From contig NC_057766.1 in NCBI RefSeq assembly GCF_010389155.1, forward strand, positions 33,737,516-33,801,515: DNA of 64,000 nucleotides, in the 5' to 3' direction. Position numbers and translations under genes: made by a program. The DNA comes from Erigeron canadensis (Eukaryota > Streptophyta > Magnoliopsida > Asterales > Asteraceae). The notes under the pieces are model-generated. The model was not told the origin of the DNA and searched no databases. It was given only the letters and a program-made list of their open reading frames with translations. Shown in pieces: positions 36,001 to 47,582 of this stretch (its first letter is position 1; every line of letters begins with the position of its first letter).

Positions 36001-36290
36001 TCAACGGTCATTTCTCTACAAGGATTTTGTATATATACAGTATAATTTTAGGAACAAAGAAAAACGGTTGTGTAGTTAAATGGAAACACCAACGTATAAA
36101 AAACAAATCCCTTCCTTTCCAGGAAATAATAACCGAAGAAATAAAATAAATAAGTGATTGAAAAAGAAATAAAGAGAGAAAAACAGAAGAGTGGTTGCAC
36201 ACGGTTGCGGAGGGGCCGGAAAATTCTTCATCTTCTTCTTAATTATTCTTATTATACTAATTAAACTATAATTAAAAACACATCCTTCCC
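33066..36290. other. Intergenic region, exonuclease to KLC-related gene (divergent promoters)
   Basis: About 3.2 kb without a gene I can support; open stretches are short and AT-driven. The two flanking genes diverge, so both promoters lie here. The only repeat noted is a 77-bp tandem duplication at 35281-35434. Confidence 0.55.
35281..35434. repeat. 77-bp tandem duplication
   Basis: The word GGAGCTCTTATAAATTTTC starts at 35281 and again at 35358. The units share nearly all bases through TTTGATTAATTTAC.TTATATAAG, with only a few substitutions, so the duplication is fairly recent. Confidence 0.85.
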
Positions 36291-36428
36291 TCCTCTGTGC
36301 CATTCTTCACATTATCTCCATCTCTTCTGTTTTTATTCCGTTTTTCTCGATTTTTTCCTTTCTTTTTTGTATGCAGAATATACATACGGAAGAGACCGGA
36401 TTGTTATATATACAGGTGGAATATCAAG

Positions 36429-36877
36429 GTACGTGATAGATTTTGTCATGTAACATTATATCCTGTTATATATGTTACGTTACATTTTGTTACATTACGT
36501 AAGATTTTGTTAATTGTATATAATAATGTTATGTTATGTTCATTTTGCATACATTTAGATTTGATTGTTAAATTTGTTAGGTTATTTGTTCATTAATTTA
36601 TGATCAATTAGCAGCTGTGTACGATTTTATTTTTTTTAATAAAAAAACAGACTATCTAATGCATGTGTATAGATATGTATTTTCGTTGTTATAAATTCTG
36701 GGATCCATATTTTTATATTCACAATTTTGTATCTAAACAGCTGCATGTCCTTCTTAAGATGTATAAATTGAATCTACCACTTTTAAATATATATACATTT
36801 AGAATCATGCAATATGGTTATATACATGTTAATCACTAGGTTGGTTAATGGAGTCTTTTTTTTGTGTGTATATGCAG
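36429..36877 (+). other. Probable 5' UTR intron of the KLC-related gene
   Basis: A strong donor CAAG|GTACGTG at 36429 and an acceptor TATATGCAG ending at 36877 bracket 449 bp of T-rich sequence upstream of the ATG at 36925. A leader intron is inferred from the splice signals only. Confidence 0.5.
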
Positions 36878-36924
36878 AAGAAACTGTATATAGTATTCGG
36901 GCTGATCACATTTGAGCAATAAAA

Positions 36925-39068
36925 ATGTCGAAATCTAGCCTGCATTCGGGCTCACTCGGAAACCTTTCCTTGCCCCATAAAAACCTTTACATCACTCCAT
37001 CACCAAAAAGTCCATTGACAACACAAGAACTTGACAACAATATATTTGATTTAGATCAAACCAGCCCTCTAGCCGCCGACACTTATGAGCAGTTGTATCG
37101 TGATGCCTTTGATATGCAAAGAAACAAAACGCATTGCCAAGAATCAAAAATCGACTCTGAGCTACGTTCTCTTGCGACAGGAGATTATGCCAAAGGAGAT
37201 AAAACTACCAAAAAAAATCTGATTATGATTGATACAATGGAAACACCAAGTTGCACCACTCCTAAAACTCCTACTCCTAGAACGCCTACTCCTAAGAAAT
37301 TGAACCAATCTTTAAGTATTAAAAGTGTATCTTCTCCAAGATCTCCTATGATCCCAAAGCCAACAACAAGAAGTAAGTCTTTCCATGACAACAACTTACC
37401 TCTCGGGAGTCCTAGAGTGGCCGAAAAGAATTTTCCCCAATTAGGATCACCAAAAGGAAAAGAAGATCCACATTATCTTGGGCCTTACTTACTCAAGCAA
37501 ACTAGGGAGTTGTTGGCGTCGGGTGAAGATCCAAAGAAAGCTCTTGAATTGGGTATAAGAGCAATGAAAGCGTTTGAGAGCAGTCGGTTTCAGAAGCCCA
37601 GTTTGGACTATGTCATGTGTTTGCATATTGTAGCAGCATTGTATTGTGGTTTAGGGCAGTATGGTGATGCCATTCCACTTCTAGAACGTTCTATCGAGAT
37701 ACCAAGCATGGGTGAAGGCCATAAAACCTCATTAGCTAAGTTTGCTGGATGTATGCAGTTAGGTGACACATACGCGATGCTTGGATATATTGAAAATTCC
37801 ATACTGTGTTATACAGCAGGTTTAGGAATCCAAAGACAGGTTTTGGGTGTAAACGATCCAAGATTTGGAGAAACTTGTAGGTATGTAGCCGAGGCTCATG
37901 TTCAAGCATTGGAATTCGATGAGGCCAAGAAGTTATGTCAAATGGCTCTTGAGATACACAAAGCAAATGGTTCAACCGCTTCTGTTGAAGAAGCAGCAGA
38001 TAGAAGATTAATGGGGCTTGTTTGTGATGCCAAGGGTGAATTTGAAGCCGCACTTGAACACTATGTTTTAGCCAGTATAACCATGTCTGCAGCCGGTCAA
38101 GATTCTGATGTTGCTGCTATTGATCTTTGTATCGGTGATGCTTATCTATCTTTGGCTCGTTATGATGAATCAGTTTTTGCTTATCAAAAAGCACTCAATG
38201 TGTTCAAGGCAACTAAAGGAGACAACCATCCATCGGTTGCTTCTGTTTTTGTCCGTTTGGCTGAACTCTACAACAAAATGGGAAAGTTCCGTGAATCTAA
38301 ATCATATTGTGGAAACGCACTACGGATCTATGAGAAGCCAATGCCAGGAAGCCCGAATGATGAAATTGGTAACGGGTTCATTGAAGTTGCTGCTATTTAT
38401 GAATCCATGAATGAACTTAGTGCAGCCATTAACTTACTCAAAAAGGCACTCAAAGTATTCGGAAAGGCTCAAGGTCAGCTGAGCACGGTCGCAGGAGTAG
38501 AGGCTCAAATGGGTGTTTTGTATTACATGATGGGAAACTACTCTGACTCATATGATTATTTCAAGGTTGCCGTTTCAAAACTTAGAGTGGTGGCAGAGAA
38601 GAAATCAGCTTTATTTGGTAATGTTTTGAACCAAATGGGCCTGGCTTGTGTTCAAATCGACTTGTTAGATGAGGCTGCTGATCTTTTTGAAGAAGCAAAG
38701 GGTGTTTTGGAAGTGGAATACGGTCCTCATCATCCAGACACACTTGGTGTTTATAGCAATCTTGCAGGAACTTATGATGCAATGGGAAGGTGCGTACTAA
38801 ATTTGATAAGTGTCCCTCTTTTGCTTCTTTATTTTTTTTCTAGCTTGTTTAATTATGCGCGTTTTGTAAGATGACTTGTTTTGGTAAATGCAGATGGGAA
38901 GATGCAATTGATATACTTGAATACGTAGTTGGAATGAGAGAAGAGAAGCTTGGAACAGCAAGTTCGGATGTGGATGATGAGAAAAGAAGACTAGCCCTGT
39001 TACTGAAAGATGCAGGCCGGCGTAGAAGCAAGAAATCGTTGTCACTTGAATTCCTACTTGATGGTTAA
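36925..39068 (+). CDS. KLCR2: Kinesin light chain-related TPR protein
   Basis: Two exons (36925-38789 and 38894-39068) give 679 aa. The first about 170 residues are Ser/Thr/Pro-rich with SP/TP repeats (TPKTPTPRTPTPKK, SPRSPM) and look disordered and phosphorylatable. From about residue 180 to 660 there is a long run of kinesin-light-chain-type TPRs, for example GEDPKKALELGIRAMKAF, YGDAIPLLERSIEI, YSDSYDYFKVAVSKL and LDEAADLFEEAKGVLEVEYGPHHPDTLGVYSNLAGTYDA. The C-terminus is basic (GRRRSKKSLSLEFLLDG). Arabidopsis relatives (KLCR1-3, also called CMU) bind cortical microtubules and keep them anchored against cellulose-synthase forces. The KLCR2 label rests partly on neighbourhood; paralogue identity is not proven by sequence. 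Confidence 0.93.
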
Positions 39069-39703
39069 ACACACACATTTATCTCTCTTTATTTAAAAAA
39101 CAATCCTCTTATATGATATCAAGAAAATCGAAATGTATGAAATGCTCTTGGGAAGATATGCTTCATTTTCTGTATATCCTTCGGGCAGGGTTGATTAGGC
39201 AGACTACTAATTAACTACAGTTGGAGCTTCATTTTTGTTGTATTCATTTTTCAAAGGTTATGATCACATTTGTGTGACAATATATATGTATGCTGCCAAT
39301 GAATTACGTTGTAAACATATGATGAATAGCAAAAACTTGAAGGGCAGCAGAAATGGTTGTCAATCTAGCTTGACTATACTTCAAATTTCTTATGGAATGC
39401 ATGGATGGGTTTGTCAGTGTTATTTATTCGTCTTGTCAATTGTATATTTGTGTCTCTTGACTCATTATTCTTCATATTAATATAGTCTCATAGATACTTG
39501 AGTAGCCTGCATATTCCAAGCACGAGATTAAATACATTTTTATCCTGTTGCTGAATTGGCATTTGGAGAATTAGTTGGTACAAGACTCCAAGGTTTTAAT
39601 ACTTGTAAAAAAAGTAAGGTAGTGTAAAGAACTTTTTGACTTTAGGATTATCTCGGTGAAAGAAAGAAGTCAAAAGTGTTTAATACCCGGCCAACTTTTA
39701 CAA

Positions 39704-39990
39704 CTTTTTTTTTTTAAAAAAGTAAATTTTATTCAACATTTAACTCACAAAATAAATACAGGCAACACTATACATCATACTAATTACAAATTTACATTAA
39801 AAAAAATCCAATCTTGTAAACTAACTGAGTAAAGACTAGACTTATTCTTATACCATAAGTAACTCGTGGTCTTTATATCCTGAACAATCTTCTCCACTCT
39901 TATCGGCTTGTCTTCAAATTTCTTCTCATTTCTCATCTTCCATAAGCACCAACATGTAACAAAGACCACCCAAATGTAATATTGGAGTAT
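39704..39990 (-). mobile_element. 5'-truncated LINE 3' end with poly(A) tail
   Basis: Minus-strand translation gives VVFVTCWCLWKMRNEKKFEDKP..IVQDIKTTSYLWYKNKS, matching the conserved C-terminal region of plant LINE reverse transcriptases (CWxLWxxRNxxxF). It ends in a stop, then about 70 bp of tail and a run of 10 or more A's on the minus strand (T run at 39704). The upstream RT is absent, as expected for 5' truncation during target-primed reverse transcription. No target-site duplication was identified. Confidence 0.7.
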
Positions 39991-41163
39991 TGTTTTGACT
40001 AATATAAGATAAGTACTAAAGAATATTGATAAAATAATTTATTTGTAACTGAACATTGAACAAAAAACTTTATACATACTTGTATTGTATAAATCTCCAT
40101 ACATCAATTTGTTATAATCGTTAAAATTTATCTATTTGGCGAATTGAAGAGTTTTTATAACGCGAGTCCGGATAAGATAACATATGCTCAATTTACTGAC
40201 ATTTGCGGGTAATTCATATGTTTAGAAATTAATAGCCAAATCCTATCTTTTTTTTTCAAATAACTAAGTATAATATGTGGGCCATAATTCCACATTTTCA
40301 GACGAAATCCAATGTAACAACTAATTATAAACAAACCAACTTTCAAATCTAAATACAGAAAAAGTGCGCCGCACTAGTATATCTTTTTAAAAGAATCTCT
40401 ATATCTCTATATAACTAAAAAGATAGAAAAATGTTTATTTACATATAGAATTTTTGATTATTTGTCCACTTATGGGTATTAGTCCTTTTTTTAAGTTGCC
40501 ATGTAGATGTACACATAATTTCATTAAGATTAGTTAAAATCTTAGTTGGCAAATTGTTCCTAATATTAATTATTATTTTACTAATTCAACTCAAATTCGA
40601 AATCTCAATTCTATATTTATCTATATATTTATATATGTGTGTGTGCGCGCACGTAAAAAAAAAAGTACATAATTCAAATAGGAATTTGACCAAGTCATCA
40701 TATCTTCATAAATTTCATTATACTGTATTATTTAAGGTGTTTGTTATATTTAAGGTTTTTGCCAAAAATCACATATATAAGGGTACAAGGAGTCATGTAG
40801 CTATTTTTTTCAACCCTCTCAAATCTCATCAATCACATCTCTCCAACTCATTTTACCCTTTTAACCTTCCCAACCAACTCTCCCAACTCATTTCTTAGTC
40901 ATTCATGACTTTCTCAAGCCTCCTAAATTTTTTTAATTTCTTTTTCATTTAATTTAATCAACCATTTATAGTAAAACAAATTAATAAAACATAAAACAAC
41001 TTAATAAAACAATATAAATAAAACATAAAATCATCCATCACATAAAGTACTAAATAAAACATAGTTCGGTACATGCTTAAACAAATTAGAAAACGACTAA
41101 ACTAAGTTGTTGATATGGTGGTTGAATTTGTTGTTGGCATTGTTGTTGATATTGTTGTTTTTC

Positions 41164-41560
41164 TTATCGATATATGGCTCGACCCCGATCTCGACCTCGT
41201 GAGACATTAGCTAAGTTTTGTTGTTGTTTCCCCCTCCTTGGATCCATGATAAAATGGGGTTTATGTGATAAAAGTGTTTGTTTTGGTTTGAAAAATATAA
41301 AGTGTTTATATAGATAAAAAAAAGGAGATTTTTTATTATTATTATTATTCCATTTATGCTTCCAACGACACTTTCTTTCTCTCCCCAAAGGTCACATTTG
41401 ACCACTTCTTTCTCGAACCAGCCACGGGCTAAAAGCCCTTCCAAATCAACCCGCTGGCCAGCCCTTGCTAGCGGCGGCAGCCTTCTAGCGTAGGTTGGCC
41501 CAAACCTTTCTCATTTCTTTTTGAACCAAAGATGAGCTTTAGTTATAAACTTAATCTATT
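41164..41560 (-). other. Possible remnant of a class II transposon 5' region
   Basis: On the minus strand a TATA-like TCTATATAAACAC at about 41304-41316 is followed by a short ORF starting at 41247 (MDPRRGKQQQNL..), ending in a stop at 41166-41168. Beyond the stop, Gln-rich in-frame codons (QQYQQQCQQQIQPPYQQL) continue. It resembles the start of a broken transposon ORF, but I cannot name the family. Confidence 0.3.
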
Positions 41561-42438
41561 CAACTCTTAGGTGATTTAATTAATTATTTAATTGTGTGAT
41601 ACGTTTCAACATTATAAAAAAATAAAAAATCATAGTCCGTTTATTAATAACAAAGTATGCGTTACAATGTTAAAACTTATGTATAATAGTCATGTACAAT
41701 AAACGAACCATGTCATTATATCTAAACTTTTGTCAGTTGTCAAATTACAATTAAAATAATTGGATAAATATATGATAAATTTAACATAATAGATTACATT
41801 ATTATTATGAAGTTTATTGTAGTTCTGATTTATTTTCCAATATCATGAGTTTAATCTAGTATATAATAAAACAAGATTGTTTTTTATAAGTATCATTAAA
41901 AAGTTTTTAATGTGGTAAATCCATATTTCACGTTTAAAAACTTTTTATTTAATTATGATTTCATATATAAATAAAATAGAAATAACTCTTTACAAGTTTA
42001 ATAAAAATATTAATCATTTAGTTAAAGAATAAAAATTATTTTTTATATAATATTACAAATAAAATGTCTTTTTTATGTAGTAAATTTATTAACTATATAA
42101 TATAATTATTATGTTAGTTGAATTATTAGATTTATATCGCAACAAACATTATATAAAACTTTTTAATAATAAAATCATTATACAAAATCATAAAACGACG
42201 TGGAGGAAAATTAGTAACCCGTATTAAAAAGAAAAAAGATTTTCGTTTTTTATATAAAAAAGAAAATAACAAAAGTAAAGTATTCTGTTACACATCCAAC
42301 CGGCAACACTCATCCAACCTACCTATACTCCCCGATCAATTTATTTAATTGTCACTATTATCTTATAAACATGATCACATCAAATTGGTAGAAAATTAGA
42401 AAGAAAAAAAACAGACAAAAAGGTGTTGTAGAGAGAGG

Positions 42439-45400
42439 ATGGGTAACATATTGTCATGGGTTTGGAGCACAGAACCCCCGCCCCCAGTGGTCCTGGTGCC
42501 ACCCCTCTTTGACTTTCCCCCCCTTGCCGCTCGCACCAGGTCTCCTCCTCCTCCTACTCACCATTTTCTACTTTTATATATACAGTATTATTAAAATCAA
42601 ATACTAGCTTTATGGAGTGTTGGGGTTAGCTTTCATACACTGTTGAAGGTCATCATGATTCCCCGTGGTTCGGGGCATTTACCTCTTGAGCTTGGATGTC
42701 AGTTATGGGATTTGAATCATTAACATTAATAAAGCTAATCATGATTCATTACCACAATCTCTTTACAATAAGCCCCCCTATTAAATTATAATTATTCCCA
42801 GATAGCCAAATAGCCCACAATTTTGAACTGTCCACGTGCCCGTCCCAAAAACAATACTGTGGAAGACCGTTGAGCTTATGCCATATACTGACTTAGTGAC
42901 TTACACCACTGCCAACGGGCCGTGTCACTTAACTGACAAGCCTCGTCGGTTTTTAGAACCATTGGCACGGCCGTGTTACTTTGGCTCGTCTGTTTAGAAT
43001 GCTCGGATAACTGGATACGCGACGAGGCAGTGCATGGGGGAGTGGGTCTGAGCGTCCAAATAGAAAATATACAAAAAATTTCAAGCGGATATATGACCAT
43101 TTACTTTTTAGGGGAAAAAAATTTTGAACTTTTTTTACGAGTATAGTTACACATTCATTCATCACTTTTCCCTGTTTTATCTTCCAATAATACGATATGT
43201 TTATATCATAAATGTGTGTTGTTTAAATTGTTGTGTTTAATTATTTGATAATTATAAAAATATATAAAGTGATGAATGAAGGAATGGAAGTGGTGTTGTT
43301 GGCAGGAGTATGTCAGTTTAAGATGGCTGATGTGACACTAATGTGGCAATGCTGATGAAGTAAAGTGGGTGTTGTTGGGAGTGGTCTTAGCAGCCCGCTA
43401 TGAAGAGTGTTCACTCATATTAGGAAACATGACGATATTTACGAAGTCCTCGTCCGAAAGCTATCCTCCTGATCACAAGGCTACCTCTTGGGGTTATTAG
43501 ATTCTTGATTATTAACTGAGTCCAATGTGGATGTTGTGATGCAGGATGTTAGAGTCGTCATATAACATTTTGTTCAGGAAGCTTGCTTTGAGATGCCTTT
43601 TTGATGATCACTTTGAAGATGGCCGGCATTTTACTACTAAACTTTTGCTTAAGCCTACTGATGATCCTCATGTCGATCTAATGGCTACTGTATCCTACAA
43701 ATCACCACTGCATTGTTTAATATGTATATTTTTTTGCAGGTGACATCCATATGACCTATTTGTATATGCTGAATATCCTTAGCTCTGGTTTAGATTTCAG
43801 GTCCTCTTGACCCAAAGGCCGAGGAGACAATTATCGGCAATGCAGTATTTCGCTGGCAAAGGTATTCAGTTATAAAGTTAAATACCACATTCTGTATTAC
43901 TCTTTACTTCTTTTTTTGAACTAAAAGTCATGTTTCTTGCAGTGATGTTGATGATCCTCACACCTTTGGTGACCTATGTGTATCTACTTCTGATCCGTAA
44001 GTGTTACGCCCTATTTTTATGTAATATAAATATAATTATTTTATATAGAAAGATAACCGCGCATTGTATTGATATTTTGACATTTCTGCGCTCAGTATAT
44101 TACTTTTAGCAACATAATAATACCTTGAAAATTTAGGTGTTACAGTTAATAGCAACTTTTTCCTTTTTTCTTCCCTGATAAGGTTGCTCAACTTTTAATT
44201 ATGTTTATAATTTCATGTCCAGGATCTTACTCATGAGGGCGTGTGCATACTTTCCAGAATATGGAATCGGAGCATTTGGTATATTACCTGTGCTTCAGAA
44301 GAAGAGGTTTGTTAATCTCTGTCGTGAAAATTTAAGGAATTTACCCTTTTCAACCTTCTTGATCTCGATTTTATTGTCTCAAAACTGATTGATCAAGCAG
44401 AGTATCTTTGGAAGATTATGGGGTGATTGGTTTGAGATATGGGTCATCAAATTTGTCAGTTGGAGCCACACTTATGCCCTATTCATGTGAGTAAGTTCTT
44501 TCTGATCCTAGTTGCAGAATGTTTGGGAGATTCCCTAATAATAATGATTATATCTATTGATTGCAGTGGGAGATGAATTTTCCAAATCTGCATGGTTGGT
44601 GAGCAAGATAGGAAGGTTAACTGCTGGAGTGCAATACGATCCTAAATGTAAGCCCTCGTTCGAACCACCATTTTAGTTATTACATGCTTAAGTAGTGACA
44701 GTTCAAATCTTGACACATTCTTGTTGGGTTGAAAGTTGAAACAAAGGAAAGTGCCAGATATCAGAATCTGAAGAATTGGAATTATGCAATAGGCTATGGA
44801 CTTGGAACTGGCAGCCCATTGAGCCCGTCATTCAATTTCAGTCTTGAACTTGCACAGAATTCCCAGGTTTGCCACTGGCTGATGTTTATTGCCTAACCAT
44901 TTTTCTCTTTATAGTTTTACTAAGTACTCTAATGCTGATTTTTCATTTTTTTTCCTTTAATGTTTGTACTGCAGTTCATAGCTTCATTCTATCAGCATGT
45001 GGTTGTCCAAAGACGGGTAAGTTCTGTATATGTGAGTGTGTACGCATCTGTATGTTGAAGCTGATATAATCTAGTTATTGCAATTGTTAGGTGAAGAATC
45101 CACTTGAAGAGAATGAAGTAGTTGGAATTACTAATTATATAGACTTCGGATTCGAATTGCAAACAAGGTGATTTTGGTTGTGAAATGTTAAATCTTTCCG
45201 CTTATGAATTGAGTAAGCAATCTCAAATTTCAAATCTTTTGATAGAATCGATGATCAAAAGGCATCAAACAACATTCAAGATTCGACCTTTCAGGTTGCT
45301 GCATCTTGGCAAGCCAATAAGAACATCATGCTCAAGGTAGTCTTGAATTTTGTCAATCCACATGTTGGCCATATCACATTTGCAAGTATTTGACTATTTT

Positions 45401-46155
45401 CATGTCTCTTTTAGGCAAAAGCAGGGCCTCTTGGCTCATCATTGTGTTTAGCTTTCAAGTCATGGTGGAAACCTTCTTTCACTTTTAGCATGTCAGGTAA
45501 CTTTTGAGTCACTAGTCTAAGAACTTTAAACGTAGAGATGGAAATTCAGATCGTCTTGCTTATAAGTGGGTTGATATGGTAATGTTTTATCTTAAACGGG
45601 TCAGATTAAAAAAAAAAGTCTTAAATGGTAACAGGTTAGTGATAAGGGTTGAAGAAGTTGAAACTTGAAAGCCGCTCAGAGTGTAATTCTAATACATACC
45701 ATTTGTTTTATTCAACCCAACCCTAACCATATCAAACACACCTAAGAAAGTTCATGTATTGACCCGTTATCCAACTCACTCGATCTATTTTATTTGCCAC
45801 CTTAGTTTGAGTATATAAATAATCTTTTTGACTTTGGCAGCTGTAAGAGATAGAACGGTTGGAAAGACATCATACGGGCTTGGTCTTTGCATTGACAACG
45901 TTAGAGAAGCAAGGTTTGTGTTCAGTGGTACAGTGTTTATGGTTAGAAAATTGTGTAACTTATCTAACTGAAAGATGTACCCGCAGTTATCAAAGGGCGG
46001 ATCCAAATTTCGTAATGCTAACACCAAACAAGGAGCATTTAGCAGAAGGCATTCAATGGAAAACTGGGTCAAGGCCGATGTTGCAAGCCAATGTGGATTC
46101 CGGCAACTTTGATGGTGTCCCCAGAGAACTCAGACCCTTGGGTAGAATTTTATGA
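42439..46155 (+). CDS. OM47: OM47-like mitochondrial outer-membrane beta-barrel protein
   Basis: Fourteen exons: 42439-42539, 43545-43689, 43794-43861, 43943-43996, 44223-44306, 44401-44486, 44567-44647, 44736-44866, 44975-45016, 45091-45167, 45246-45336, 45415-45496, 45841-45913, 45987-46155; product 427 aa. The N-terminus MGNILSWVWSTEPPPP is followed by VLVPPLFDFPPLAARTRM, and the rest alternates short polar and hydrophobic strands (YGVIGLRYGSSNLSVGATLMPY, FSLELAQNSQFIASFYQHVVVQRR, TNYIDFGFELQTR), as in a beta-barrel. There is no signal peptide and no TM helix. I recognise it as the plant family that includes Arabidopsis At3g27930 (OM47, VDAC-like barrel of the mitochondrial outer membrane); this assignment is from memory. 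Intron 1 is about 1 kb and ends in sequence resembling a MITE terminus (about 43270-43390). Confidence 0.85.
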
Positions 46156-46657
46156 TCATCTTCTTCTACTTAATTAGGAGCTTTTACTTTAGGGAAGAAT
46201 AGAAGATGATGCTCTCAAAGGAAGTGTAGTTGTTTTGTAACGGTTTATTTTGTCTCTGATTGTGTTGATACTTAGGAGTGACAATGGTTGCACATTTATA
46301 AAAGATGAGCAGCACTTTGGGAATATGATGGTTTTCATGATTACAAGGAAAATAGGGATCGATTGCCTTAATGATTGGTATCACTTTAACGATAATAGAA
46401 AACATATTTTTGATTTTTTTAATTCAAGGAATTAAATTTTTAAGATGATTTTTGTACTATAATATACAGTATTTGAAAAGCTTTTGATATTAAAAAGGGT
46501 AATGGAGCCTCAATACCACACCTGGATACCCATCGATTCACTCTGTATGAGCTTTTGATCTGGGCACCCCGAAGAATCGAACCAGCGTATTTAAACTTCA
46601 CACGTAGGTCTAGGCTTCATTGGTAATGAGTAGTCATCAACTATTATCTAGTTTCAT

Positions 46658-46919
46658 AAAACCATTGGGTTAACAGTCCAATGGTAAGGAAATCATTTCA
46701 TAAGGGCTTGAATTTGGGAAGACTTAGGTTAATGTCTTAGAATGACGAAGTTTTCCCCTAATATGTTTTTGTGCCATTAGGCGAATTATTAGAAGGATTT
46801 TTCTCTTATTAGGACGTGTTGGGTGAGGGGCTCTTTAGTGTGAACCCATTTAAGACAATATAGTATGTATCCTTCGTTGTGATATTTGACCCGTATCATT
46901 TTAAAAAAAAAATAAAAAT
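46658..46919 (+). mobile_element. tRNA-derived SINE, older copy
   Basis: It is flanked by the 11-bp target duplication TCTAGTTTCAT (46647-46657 and 46920-46930). It has the same layout as the SINE in the DEGP1 intron: CCATTGGGTT..AGTCCAATGG at the head, GGGTGAGGGGCTCT in the body and an AAAATAAAAATT tail. Its B-box is degenerate (GGTTAATGTC), so it is the more diverged copy. Confidence 0.8.
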
Positions 46920-46987
46920 TCTAGTTTCATGAAAGTTATATAAAATAAAGGGTTAAGTGCGCTAGAATGTAACTAACTATGCATGAA

Positions 46988-47245
46988 AAGTTATAGTGTG
47001 CACGAACTCAAGTAAAACTTTATTGTATGCACGAAACTTAGTAAAAATGTTCAAATCATGTAACTTATTGTGACCGACCAATCAAAATCTTACACGTGGT
47101 ATGTTAAAAAAAAAATACACCTTGCACGTGGCAGCTCATATGGGCTGTCACGTATACCAATACCATGTTACATGATTTGAATATTTTTAAAAAATTTGTG
47201 CATACAAAGTTTACTTGAGTTCATGCACACTATAACTTTTCAGAC
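46988..47245. repeat. Foldback (inverted-repeat) element
   Basis: The left arm (about 46988-47055) and right arm (about 47165-47245) are near-complementary, including TATAGTGTGCA, ACTCAAGTAAA, TATGCAC and AAATGTTCAAATCATGTAAC against their counterparts on the right. The centre holds CACGTGG/CACGTGGC words and a short A-run. Small palindromic elements of this kind behave like MITEs. Confidence 0.55.
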
Positions 47246-47582
47246 ATGGTACAATTCAGCACCCTAAACTCTAAAATAAAGTGATAAAGTTAAGATATTC
47301 CTTTGAGAAGTTTTACTGTTCAACTACTCGCTTTGAAACATAAAAACTACACTCCCCTAATATTTTGTGGATCACCGATGAAGTTTGCTATTCATAGTCT
47401 TGAATACACTGTATATAGTTTAATAAATCTGGATAAAATAACTATCTTTACAAGTAGTCAATATTTAACCGCGCCCTTTCCTGCAAAACACAATCGGCAA
47501 AAACAGTAAAAAATAACAAATAATAACAGAAAACCAGAAGTAGTTGTAGTAGTGTCTAGAACCCAACTCAAACCATCCATCA

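Larger units (their letters stand above)
39069..42438. other. Intergenic region with transposon fragments
   Basis: About 3.4 kb between the KLC-related gene and the OM47-like gene. It holds a 5'-truncated LINE end (39704-39990) and a possible remnant of a DNA transposon near 40777-41520, with a TATA-like box and a short minus-strand ORF. Otherwise it is AT-rich DNA with no gene. Confidence 0.55.
46156..47582. other. Intergenic region between OM47-like gene and DEGP1, with a SINE
   Basis: The two genes are head-to-tail on the plus strand. The gap holds a tRNA-type SINE (46658-46919). An imperfect inverted repeat spans about 46970-47235: TTATAGTGTGCACGAACTCAAGTAAAACTT at the left and AAGTTTACTTGAGTTCATGCACACTATAA at the right, typical of a small foldback element. 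The DEGP1 promoter must lie in the last few hundred bases. Confidence 0.6.

Noticed and set aside
35961..36303. Overlapping short open frames just upstream of the KLC-related gene
   Set aside because: AT-driven frames on both strands without homology, lying in the promoter/5' UTR zone.
40367..40400. Possible Helitron 3' end (AGTGC-GCC-GCACT with AGT directly after)
   Set aside because: The hairpin overlaps the CTAG with no spacer, and no 5' end was found, so the evidence is too weak.
42860..43390. Candidate gene or MITE in intron 1 of the OM47-like gene
   Set aside because: The right end (GGGTGTTGTTGGGAGTGGTC) looks MITE-like, but no matching inverted end was found on the left and the open frames are short.
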